From Periplaneta americana (taxonomy: Eukaryota; Arthropoda; Insecta; Blattodea; Blattidae): 64,000 bases of DNA. Below the pieces are notes generated by a model. It did not search any database, was not told the origin of the DNA, and saw nothing but the letters and a program-made list of their open reading frames with translations. Position 1 is the stretch's first letter. Each line of letters begins with the position of its first letter. The translations under genes were made by a program, and so were the position numbers. The stretch lies in NCBI RefSeq assembly GCF_040183065.1, contig NC_091117.1, positions 113,373,001 through 113,437,000 of the forward strand, in the 5' to 3' direction. Below, in pieces: positions 43,398 to 52,075 of the stretch.

Positions 43398-44225
43398 GGG
43401 GAGAGGATGGTATTTTTCAAAACTTTTTTCCTATTTCGTGTAAATTATTAATTTTTTGTATGTAGAGAGCTCATAGCTGTGGCAACTCAACCAAATAAAA
43501 CTATTTTGAAAAAAAAAATTATTTGGGGGCCCAAATTTAAAAAAAATATATATATATCCAATGCAGGATTGTAATAAAACCGATATATCTAAACCGTTTT
43601 TAAAGATAGATTCAAACAGTTTTTGCAATGTATGTTCTACAAACTGTCTGTAACAGAATTTAGATATTAGTCCCTACGTTGGTAAAATAAACAATTAAAA
43701 TTTAATAACAATTTTCTGATTTCCTTTCTTGCAAACAAACGCACGTATTTTTAAAATGAAATCAATTAACAAAATTCTGTTACAGAGAAAAGTTTCCTAA
43801 CAGTCTAAACAATGTGTGTTCTAAATATAATGCATGTATCTTTAATAGTTCAGAAATTATATTCATTTAGTCTGGCAATGTAGCAAAAAAAAAATGAAGT
43901 TACTGGAAACCAATAAAAGCGGGCGTGTGATTTAAAAATCCATAGCGCAGGAAGTTTAAAAATGACGTCTCAACATCCGATAAGAGCACAAATACCCACA
44001 AAATGTTATGCAATGTATTCCACACATCAAAGGGTATTTTAAAGAAAAAAAAAAGCAATTTTTTGAAAATTTAATTTACCGGAAACAACAATAAAAGTGG
44101 GCGAGTGATTTAAAAATCCATAATGCAGGAAGTTTAAAAATGGCGATCCACACATATCACAGAGTATTTTAAAGATTTTTTTTTTTAATTTAGTAATTTT
44201 TCATCAAAAATACCATCCTCTCCCC
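43398..44225. mobile_element. TTAA-flanked MITE (piggyBac-like), nested in Harbinger
   Basis: Inverted ends GGGGAGAGGATGGTATTTTT and its complement are bounded by TTAA at 43394-43397 and 44226-44229. It is 828 bp and non-coding. Two internal direct copies (about 43905-43965 and 44085-44150) share GATTTAAAAATCCATA and GCAGGAAGTTTAAAAATG. A TTAA target is typical of piggyBac, though no transposase is present to prove it. Confidence 0.8.
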
Positions 44226-44690
44226 TTAAAATAGTAGCTTCTGCAACCTTCCCAAGGTTGATCCACACTGTTGTTTTCGCGCTCCCAAGGTCCCAGAACG
44301 GTCTAGATAACACTCATGATAAATAAGAAACTAACCATAAGTGGAAAACAACTAAAATTCTACATTAACAATAGCAAATGTTGCAACAAAGCAATTAAAC
44401 AAGAAGTTTAAAACAACTAAAGTTCTATATTTGATTATTCTATCCTTAGAAACTAAGAAATACATAAAAATAAAAAGATTTAGTTGGAGAACAACTATTT
44501 TGGTAACACTGAACCAGCACAGAAGCACGCAGGAAAAATAGCAAGGAACCTACCCTCGAAATCCAGCAAGCTAGCCATCCACGGAGCCACCAGAGCGCAT
44601 TATTGACGGTGAGTGACCACGCAGGCGACCCATCCGCGCAGCCACCTTGGAATCCATCACAGAAACACGCACCGTCTGAACCGGGCTTTA

Positions 44691-45370
44691 ATGTCTGCAA
44701 CTTTGAGCGATTTTCCTTGAGCTTAATTTTAATATGACCATTACAAATGCTAGTCGCACTGAAATTGCTGTTACCCTAGATCTTATATGTAACAGATAAC
44801 TCCTCGCTAGGTTAAAATTGGCAGCACTTTGAAGAGAACAACCGCCAGGATCGCCACCCGTCCGCCGTAAACGAACACGAGATGGCAGCACAGTCGCTAA
44901 TGCAATTCAAATGGGAATTATGACGTGACTCCTTATGTAACAACTTGATGGCAGCGTAGTAAACCTGACAAAAGTTGTTAACCTCAAAGCCTATAAGCCC
45001 GACATATCTGTTACATATATGATCTAGGCTGTTACTTAAAATCGAAACGCATGTTAGTGGGTATCATAGGAATGCGTGGATAAAAACATCTTCTTTCGTT
45101 TTGTCAGTTAATATTGTCACTTCTATTACTACGTTCTTAATGAGTTTTTTCACACCAATTCTTGTTTCATTGCATAATTTTGGTGGGTCAGTATTTCACA
45201 ATAGTACTATTGGTGATTCAATATTAAGTATTAAATTATATGATAGCAATCCTTGTGGTTTCAAAGAATTCAAGAATTCAGTTGGATACAACACAGTCTG
45301 CTCACTATGTACAACTGCATTGAGAAATTCATAATACATTCCTGGGCTGAGTAAAGATATTGCATGAATT
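44691..45370 (-). pseudogene. Helitron-2 helicase C-terminal remnant
   Basis: The minus strand reads YPTEFLNSLKPQGLL, SPIVLLWNTDPPKLCNETR and IGVKKLIKNVVIEVTILTDK (about 45305-45085). It is interrupted by a MITE, then continues ISVRLAFVMVI (~44770-44730). This aligns block for block with the Helitron-1 helicase (NYPMEFLNSLEPPG, LCNGTRLSVKKL, FPVRLAFGMTI). The rest is lost where the Harbinger element inserted. It is dead but identifies Helitron-2 as a Helitron derivative. Confidence 0.75.
44775..45028. mobile_element. 254-bp MITE with CTGTTAC duplication
   Basis: Inverted ends CCTAGATCTTATATGTAACA and the complement of CCTAGATCATATATGTAACA are bounded by CTGTTAC (or GCTGTTAC) at 44767-44774 and 45028-45035. 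It splits the Helitron-2 helicase remnant. A 7-8-bp duplication suggests a hAT-like family. Confidence 0.7.
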
Positions 45371-45675
45371 ATCTAGTTTTAGCCTTCGCGATCTGTAACT
45401 ACAATGTAATTTAATTTCGTGTTAAAATTTCCAAGGCCTCGTGAAGTTGAATACAACAGACAATAATAAAAGAACAATTGACTGTAGAAGATTTTGTATT
45501 TTAATATTATACATGAAGATTTGATCTATTTATTTTTATATTTTATAATTTTAATTAACATAACTTCCATTTGCACAATTTTAATGTAGCCTATGTTCTT
45601 CTCCTGGTTATGAAGGTTAAATGTGCAAACTTTGGCACATATTGGTCAAAGCGTGTAGATTTGTATAGAGAACAT

Positions 45676-45752
45676 ACATACACACATACATACATACATA
45701 CATACATACATACATACATACATACATACATACATACATACATACATACATA
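45676..45752. repeat. (ACAT)n microsatellite at the Helitron-2 5' end
   Basis: A long ATAC tract ~25 bp from the TC terminus, homologous to 37327-37375. Confidence 0.95.
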
Positions 45753-45786
45753 CCCACTTCAATTTTATATATTAAGATGAGGAAAG

Positions 45787-45935
45787 ATGGCTGATAATTG
45801 CAGTCAGAAACTTATCGAACTTGTACGATGTCACCCGTAGGCCTATTTATGTGATACACGGGATGAAAACTATAAAAACACGAAACTTAAAGAAGAAATC
45901 TGGAGACAAATATCAGATTATCTGAAAATAAATAG
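45787..45935 (+). pseudogene. MADF-domain exon fragment
   Basis: From the ATG at 45787 the frame reads MADNCSQKLIELVRCHP, an in-frame TAG and Ala, then YLCDTRDENYKNTKLKEEIW and RQISDYLKINR. This is the MADF pattern (LIxLVxxxPxLYDxxxxxYK...W..I), a Myb/SANT-like DNA-binding domain. MADF proteins occur as host transcription factors and as accessory proteins of Harbinger transposons, and the sequence does not decide which. The Helitron array ends only 9 bp upstream of the ATG. About 50 codons are present, with one stop. Confidence 0.65.
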
Positions 45936-46268
45936 GGCTATATTTTATTTTGATGAGATGTAATAGTATTGATTAAACATTTGAAATAATGTATCTATAT
46001 GTCTGAACAGTTTACGTCATTTTAATCAGAATATAGCAAAGAATTCTCTATCATATAAATGGCAAAGAAAAAAAACTATGGTCCATTGAACGTGAAATAA
46101 CGCCTAAATGTATCACCATTCAAAACGAAACCAGTGTCCAAAACACGCCCTTATTTTCGTAAGATACAATGTGATTTTCAGATATTTTTGGCTTTAATTT
46201 TAGGCCTACTTCTTCTTTTCATGAACAAAATATATTCATGTAACTCCATTTCCTCATCATCTAAATAC
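45936..46268. other. Unassigned AT-rich sequence
   Basis: No recognisable gene or repeat. It may be intron or decayed flank of the MADF fragment. Confidence 0.4.
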
Positions 46269-46530
46269 TCAGATATTTTCTATGGTGAAATATATTATTC
46301 TTGTTATAAATTCATATAAAATTTCACCACAGAAAAATCTTTGTTTATTACAGACATATATTTCTAGCATTTCTGAAAAATAGCTAATAACAATATTCAA
46401 AGTAAAAGTTGCACAAATGCCAAATGGGCTATGTATTTATTTTGAAAACACACAATGCTAAGCTCTTCCGATAAATTTATTTGTAAAATTATTAATCTAT
46501 CTAAATACTGTAGTTGAATTCTTTCATAAT
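46269..46530. repeat. Dispersed repeat, second copy of 18910-19172
   Basis: Same orientation and nearly the same sequence as 18910-19172, ending at the same TAATGAAT. Confidence 0.75.
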
Positions 46531-47299
46531 GAATAACAAACTTGGAATAATATCTTGTCTAAGTTCAAGCTATTGTTAATATAATTAAGTGCAGGTTATA
46601 AATGCTGTAACTTTTCATGTATTAATAATGAGGCCTACGTGTAAACATAGTAAATTATATTTGAAGCAATGTTGTTATTACTAACAATAACACATTAAAA
46701 AGTACACAATCATGTAGGAACTAATGCATAAATTATGTTTAAATTAATTACAAAAGAAGGCAAAAAATAATTTTAATAAACAAATTCGATTTCGACACAA
46801 AAAATCTCACTTAAATTTAAAAATCACTACAGTTTACCAACCCTGACTATTTACTGAACATATATACGGTTATATTATGCCAACGTCATTGCTTATCTTT
46901 TAAGCTGTGCTGCATTACTTGGCACGGGAAACAGGAATAAGCAGGTTTTCTCATCACCGCCTGATTTCTGTCATTACACTGCAGCACATTCACATTGTAA
47001 AACTCAGTGTAACTGAAACAAACCAGCAGTAGGCTAGTATCATATCGTCGTGTGAATGCAAGAACTAGGTAACTCGAAATTTGCGTTTTTTAGTTACCTG
47101 TTTTATAGCATAGCAAAAATCACACAGCAAGAACTAGGTACCTGATTGAAGTTTGTGAAATATTTCTGGAAGAATTCTATCCACGAGTCTATAAAGTAAT
47201 GAATATATCCGGTAACCTATGTTTTTATGTCTTTTATCTAAATTATTCGAGTAAAGGTACTACTGTTAATTTCAAAGTCAAATTTTCTAAAAGATGTTG
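46531..47299. other. Unassigned AT-rich sequence
   Basis: Contains two nearby copies of GCAAGAACTAGGTA (~47058 and 47127) but no gene or known element was recognised. Confidence 0.4.
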
Positions 47300-47324
47300 T
47301 TTTTTTGGTGACGGCACTTCTTTA

Positions 47325-47515
47325 CACCACAACAAAAATTGACAACAAACACACCTTCAAAATATACAGAAAACCAACCACCACCACCACACACATACAT
47401 AACACATCTAACCACACCATACAACACAAACATGCTGCATTCAGGACAATGGTACACTACTCAACATACCCATGAGCCAAACACACTATAGTGAAGAAGT
47501 GAACACAATCAAATA
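47325..47515 (+). pseudogene. Penelope-like RT, C-terminal fragment
   Basis: The plus strand reads TTTKIDNKHTFKIYRKPTTT, then HIHNTSNHTIQHKHAAFRTM and a stop near 47473. This matches the Penelope RT segment after the catalytic motif (DLTIxRxxNKHTFxIYRKPT...HPxxHKxAAFRxM). It breaks at the mariner insertion. The catalytic YxDD is not in this fragment. Confidence 0.75.
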
Positions 47516-47676
47516 CAGAGTGCGGCATTTAACGTTTCCCATTTTAAGTTGGCGATTCTGTTCACATTGTTGGTAAAACATGTTTGCAAACACAGGGATT
47601 CGGTGTAGCAAAGCCTTGGATTTAGTTAGCCACATCCCAACACAGGGATTCGGTGTAGCAAAGCCTTTAGTTAACA

Positions 47677-48770
47677 ATGGAACGTTGGCCGGTGCAACAG
47701 CGCATTTTCTGTGTTGAACAGTTTGTTTCAACCAAGTCAATTGTTGCTGTCCAGCGCGAGTTTAGGCCGATTTTTGGTGATAATCAACGTGGAGTTGCAC
47801 CATCACGAAAAATAATCAGTGTGTGGGTGCGTCAGTGGCGTGAAACGGGATCGGTTCAAAACAAAGCTCGAGTTCGTCAGAAAACGGCGCGGACTCCTGA
47901 TAATGTCGAACGTGTGAGAACGGCTCTGCAGAGAAGTCCGTATCGTTCCGTGCGGCGTCATTCCCGGATCATGAATTTGTCGGACAGAAGTGTGCGAAGA
48001 ATATTACACAATGATTTGCACTTCCATCCATATAAACTCCAGATCGCACAAAAATTAACAGTAGTAAACAAAGCCCTGCGAGTCCAATGTTGTCAGAGAA
48101 TGCTGCAATTATTTAACACTCACAATGACTTTCACAGCTGCCTGATAATGAGTGACGAAGCAAATTTCTGTCTCAATGGTTATGTAAACAAGCAGAACTT
48201 TCGTTATTGGGCCCCACAAAATCGACGTGAAATCTTTGAACGACCACTACACAGTCCTAAGGTCGTAGTCTGGTGTGCATTTGCAGCAGAGGGTATCATT
48301 GGTCCTTACTTTTTCGAGGACGATAATAGTGCTGCGGTGACTGTGAACTCTGAGCGTTACAACATAATGTTGACAACTTTTTTCCTGCCTGAGTTGAGAC
48401 GCTGTAACTGGAACATTTAGCGCCTGTGGTTTCAACAGGATGGAGCCACATCCCATACAGCACATGTTTCAATGAACACACTTCGTGCTGCTTTCGCTGG
48501 GCGACTTATCTCCAGAATATGTGACATTCAGTGACCCTCTGTTTCCCCTGATCTCACTGCATCAGACTTTTTTTGTGGGGGTATCTTAAGAGTAAGGTCT
48601 ACGGTCGTATCCTTCATGACATCGAGGACCTTAAAACCGCGATTCGTGAAGAAATTGCTGATGTTACACCTGAAACATTGCGGCGAGTAATGGCCGGTGT
48701 GCAGGGAAGATTGCAACAATGCATTGACGCCAATGGAGGACATCTTAAAGACATTATTTTCAAAACATAA
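47677..48770 (+). pseudogene. Mariner transposase, inactive
   Basis: Residues from Met 47677 form an N-terminal HTH pair: VQQRIFCVEQFVSTKSIVAV, then SDRSVRRILHNDLHFHPYKL. Catalytic blocks follow: LIMSDEANFCLNGYVNKQNF (D1), LWFQQDGATSHTAHVSM (D2) and SVSPDLTASDFF (D3). Spacing from D2 to the D of SPDL is ~36 residues, longer than classic mariner (34). Defects are TAG at 48418-48420, TGA at ~48532 and one lost base in the T-run at ~48569, after which the frame continues GYLKSKVYGRILHDIEDLKT and ends at 48770. The defects are scattered, so this is old decay rather than one event. Confidence 0.85.
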
Positions 48771-48899
48771 GATGTACTGTATTTCCAAGATTATAATGGT
48801 TGTAAACGGATTAATTTCTAATAACTACTGAAGCTTTCCTGGCAACGTGATAATTCGAAATTTTCTCGGGCTTCCAGCCAGGTCATAAGTTGGTTATCC

Positions 48900-48940
48900 A
48901 CCGACGTTTCGAGGATGTTCATCTTCCTCATCTTCAGGGT
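48900..48940 (-). ncRNA. Hammerhead-like ribozyme motif (left arm)
   Basis: On the minus strand: stem I ACC/GGT, core CTGAAGA (48937-48931), stem II GAGGA/TCCTC, GAAA (48910-48907), a minimal palindromic stem III ACGT and a C at the cleavage position (48903). This is the type-I minimal architecture described for Penelope-associated hammerheads, which are thought to work as dimers. Stem I is short; activity is untested. Confidence 0.6.
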
Positions 48941-49466
48941 TAAATGATATCTGAGGGAAAATCGAAAAATCGAAAGAGAACTGGGAGGACAAATAAAAAA
49001 AGTACGCAAAACGCGTCCTTGGAAGGGTTTGGGGGCTGTACAAAACTAAATAAGTGAGCTCCAAGCCTGTTGGCCACTAGTCTCACTCCGGGTTACGCTG
49101 CTCCACTGAAGGAGTTCTAGAAAATTTTGAAGGGGAAGACGAAATTGGACGTAACCTCTTAGGTACCACATACGCGAGGGGGAAGGAGATTTGATCAAGT
49201 GATCACGGGACGGGGAGAGGAGGAGATGGCTGGTGTTTGCCGTTAGGATGGCAAGACGCTGTCATCTGTTGTTCGATGACAAGGCATGTGAAGGCCGTCG
49301 GAAGAAGCGCCGTGAAATCTAAATCTGCAATTTGAGAGGTCCCTGTCCTTTCAAATTGCGACTAATTGAGCGACCTCGTACATTTAATAGACAATTTATA
49401 GGTTCTGAACTAGGGCATACGTCGTTTACAAGAAAAGGAGAATATATATGGGGAAGGGCATATAGG

Positions 49467-49870
49467 TCCGTGGCCCATTTCTTATAGGACTTATCCCGAC
49501 ATTTGTCTTACGCCTTAGCAAAACCACGGAATACCTTAGGCAGGATGAGTTGTCTCATATAAGAGACTAGCTATTTGGCTATTATGTAGGAGGTGATTGT
49601 TGTCATGAGCCTTGCTGAATCGTCTCAATTTAGAGACCAGCCATTTGGCTTCATGGTGACTCAATTACGAAGAGAGGGGAGAGATGTAATTATTTATTAA
49701 TTTAGAGTAATTAGGGAGATTCATGGGGATATGAGTGCAGGTCCGTGGCCCATTTCTTTTAGGGCTCATCCCGACATTTGTCTTAGCGCCTTAGGAAAAC
49801 CACGGAAAAACCTTAGGAAGGATGAGTTGTCTCAATTTCAGAGACTAGCCAGTTGGCTCTTAGGTAGAAT
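49467..49870. repeat. Direct repeat, two ~120-bp units
   Basis: 49467-49590 and 49742-49860 share GTCCGTGGCCCATTTCTT, ATCCCGACATTTGTCTTA, AAAACCACGGAA and GGATGAGTTGTCTCA, ~275 bp apart. They are probably 3' untranslated repeats of the Jockey-type fragment that follows on the minus strand. Confidence 0.8.
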
Positions 49871-50033
49871 GACTCTATGAATCGATGGATATATACTAGC
49901 CCATTGGCTCTATAATAGTTCCATCGATCAACAAATGTAGATATTGTTAGTGAGGGATTTTTTAGACCAGTTAAGACAAGGTCATTTTAAAGCGATTGCA
50001 CTATCCAAGGAGTCTCATGGAGTTGAGTCGTGG

Positions 50034-50730
50034 CTACCAAAACCTGGGAGTAACGTCAGCCTCCCTATCCTCCTGTCTCAGGAGTATAGCTAATGGACCT
50101 GTCTGGTGCCTACGCCGTAACCTAGGATCATACTGGCCGAGGCCAGATATGAGCGGGTTGGGGTTAGCACGAGCTTCCGCATACAGGTTCCTAGCCAGTC
50201 GAGCAATGAACTCGTCTATGGTTGGCAACTCTACTTCATCATGGAACTTTCTTCTCGAGGCGACCCGGGGGAGATGGGTAATGAGTCGAATCACATGGTT
50301 TTGGATAACTTGGAGTTTACGGAGATGGGACACTGCCGCATACCCCCATGCGGGTGCGGCATAGGTAATGACATAGCGAATGAGGGCCTTATGCATGGTA
50401 AGTCGTACCCCCAGGTTGTCAGGAGTTAAGGCCGCCAGAATGGGATAGTGTTTAACTATCAGCCCGTTGGCCTTACGAAGAAGGGATTGGATGTGATCTC
50501 GGAAGGTGAGATGAGAGTCCATAATGATCCCTAAATATTTAATTTTTCATCCACGGCATTTCTTGTCCGAAAAGTGTGGGTGGTGGTGGCATGTTTTCGA
50601 GCCTCGCTCTTAGTGAAAAGAGTATGGCCTGACATTTCTCTACATTGACCTTGATTCTCCAGTCGTGGAACCACGGCTGGAGGTGATCTAAGATCGAATG
50701 CAGTCTACGGGACGCGCCGCGCTTGGGCAC
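50034..50730 (-). pseudogene. Jockey-type LINE RT fragment (thumb region)
   Basis: The minus strand reads ILDHLQPWFHDWRIKVNVEK and CQAILFSLRARL. After a frame change near 50545 it continues MDSHLTFRDHIQSLLRKANG, LIRYVITYAAPAWGYAAVSH, LRKLQVIQNHVIRLITHLPR and LPTIDEFIARLARNLYAEA. These are RT motif 7 and the thumb/connection of Jockey-type LINEs. The catalytic palm is absent. It sits between hammerhead arms, so it is cargo or a nested insertion there. Confidence 0.75.
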
Positions 50731-51211
50731 CGGCTATTAAATTTCTCACCACCCGGACGACGGGCTGTCATAAGCGGAGGACACATGTGAACTCGTCCGC
50801 CGAGCCCACCGTGAGACCCAAGGTCATTCAGCCGAAAAGCACAAAGCAAGACGACAAGTCGGCCGCGGTCCGCACTAATAACAGCCAATCGGCGCACAGC
50901 TCCTCGGCTGACTCCTCCCTCTGGCACAATAAATTAAAGAGCTGGGTACCCTCAGATATCATCATTTTATGTGGTACCTAAGAGGTTACGTCCAATTTCG
51001 GCTTCCCCTTCAAAATTTTCTATAGCTCCTTCAGTGGAGCAGCGTAATCCGGAGTGAGACTAGTGGCCAACAGGCTTGCAGCTCACATATTTAGTTTTGT
51101 ACAGCCCCCAACCCCTTGCAAGGACGCGCTTTGCGTACCTTTTAAACTTGTCCTCCCAATTCTCTTTCGATTTTTTATTTTTTTATTTTTCGATTTTCGA
51201 GATATCATTTA

Positions 51212-51252
51212 ACCCTGAAGATGAGGAAGATGAACATCCTCGAAACGTCGGT
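51212..51252 (+). ncRNA. Hammerhead-like ribozyme motif (right arm)
   Basis: Plus strand: stem I ACC (51212-51214) with GGT (51250-51252), core CTGAAGA (51215-51221), stem II GAGGA (51223-51227) with TCCTC (51237-51241), GAAA (51242-51245), stem III ACGT and cleavage-site C51249. It is the inverted copy of the left-arm motif. Confidence 0.65.
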
Positions 51253-51381
51253 GGATAACCAACTTATGACCTGGCTGGAAGCCCGAGAAAATTTCGAATG
51301 ATTAATTTCTTGTAATTTACTTGTAAACTAAATAAGTTATGGGGGTTTGAAAATAGGAAACGTTAAATGCCGCACCCTGTA

Positions 51382-52048
51382 CATAGCACAAGAAAACGGT
51401 TAAAATCCAAACATAATAGACAACATCATAAGAAAGAAAGAAAGAAAGACAGAACAAAAACTTAACAAACACAAAAACACGCAAAACACAACACAAACAC
51501 AAGAACACAAGAAATACATCACACTAACATATGAAAACAAAAGCACACATAAGATCGAATCTTCATTCAGAAAGCAGAAATACAACATAGCATACAGAAC
51601 AGAAAACACACTACAAAGACATCTCAACACACAAAAATCACAAACAAATAAATACGACCACACAGATGTATACAAACTCACATGTAACAGTTGCGACAAG
51701 TTCTACATTGGACAGACAGGCAGATCATTCCAAACACGCTACAAAGAACACATTAAAGCAATGAACAGAGGACACAATACATCTACATACGCCGATCACA
51801 TAACCAATGCTAACCATACATACAAGAACATAATTGCGAACATGGAAATCCTACACATAAAACCAAAGAACCAAAAACTCAACACACTAGAACAATACGA
51901 AATATACAAACACACTAAAACACACCCTGATCAAATTCTCAACACACAGATCAATTTCAGTACACGCACACTATTTGACTCCACTTTTCAAAACCTTTCA
52001 ACAATCAAACGTACCTACATAACAGACAGAGAAATTTCGAGATGACGC
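51382..52048 (+). pseudogene. Penelope-like linker and GIY-YIG endonuclease
   Basis: The frame reads IAQENG, a stop, then NPNIIDNIIRKKE, a Lys/Thr/Gln-rich linker, and the nuclease: DVYKLTCNSCDKFYIGQTGR (~51665-51725), SFQTRYKEHIKAMN, STYADHITNANHTY and LNTLEQYEIYKHTK. It ends DREISR at 52042 before a TGA. The VYKLTC...FYIGQTGR...RYKEH signature, with the Cys pair, is the GIY-YIG nuclease of Penelope-like elements, which nicks target DNA to prime reverse transcription. YIG, Arg and the downstream Glu are present. One TAA disrupts the linker, but the nuclease domain itself is uninterrupted. Confidence 0.85.
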
Positions 52049-52075
52049 CGGGATCTAGTAGGCTCTGAAGATTGT

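Larger units (their letters stand above)
42852..44687 (+). mobile_element. PIF/Harbinger derivative (1.84 kb) with TTA duplication
   Basis: Inverted ends AGCCTGGTTCAGACGG... (42852) and ...CCGTCTGAACCGGGCT (44687) are ~50 bp long and nearly perfect (through GATGGATTCCAAGGTGGC). They are flanked by TTA at 42849-42851 and 44688-44690, the 3-bp target used by PIF/Harbinger. Inside are an N-terminal transposase remnant, a 22-bp foreign insertion and a TTAA-flanked MITE. It inserted into the Helitron-2 helicase remnant. It lacks a full transposase and must have moved in trans. Confidence 0.85.
37406..45777 (-). mobile_element. Helitron-2 (tandem, upstream of Helitron-1 on the minus strand)
   Basis: On the minus strand the element begins TCTTAATATATAAAATTG at 45777, preceded by A (45778). 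It ends ...GCTAG at 37406-37409, joined directly to the TC of Helitron-1. The first ~230 bp (45550-45777) match the first ~200 bp of Helitron-1 (37200-37405), and the two 3' ends share ACCCGGCGTTGCCCG on the plus strand. It holds a helicase remnant (44691-45370) plus inserted CR1-type LINE, Harbinger and MITE elements; no Rep was found. It is non-autonomous. Confidence 0.7.
48820..51299. mobile_element. Nested element with inverted hammerhead-bearing arms
   Basis: It is flanked by GATTAATTTCT at 48809-48819 and 51300-51310. Arms 48865-49172 and 50975-51299 are inverted repeats (~310 bp), sharing GAAAATTTTCTCGGGCTTCC-type outer sequence and TAGGTACCACAT-type inner sequence. The left end has ~40 bp with no partner in the right arm. 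Each arm contains a compact hammerhead-like motif. Inverted repeats with hammerheads and a variable ~11-bp duplication fit a Penelope-like or related retroelement. The inside, however, carries only a Jockey-type RT fragment, so it may be a composite. Confidence 0.65.
47516..51379 (+). mobile_element. Mariner-type transposon inside the Penelope element
   Basis: Inverted ends CAGAGTGCGGCATTTAACG and the complement of CAGGGTGCGGCATTTAACG are flanked by TA at 47514-47515 and 51380-51381. Without the nested 48820-51299 element and its duplication it would be ~1.37 kb, a normal mariner size. A broken transposase is inside. Confidence 0.85.

Noticed and set aside
45571-45780. Open frame ending in repeated Tyr-Ile-His-Thr
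   Set aside because: It is a translation of the (ACAT)n microsatellite at the Helitron-2 5' end.
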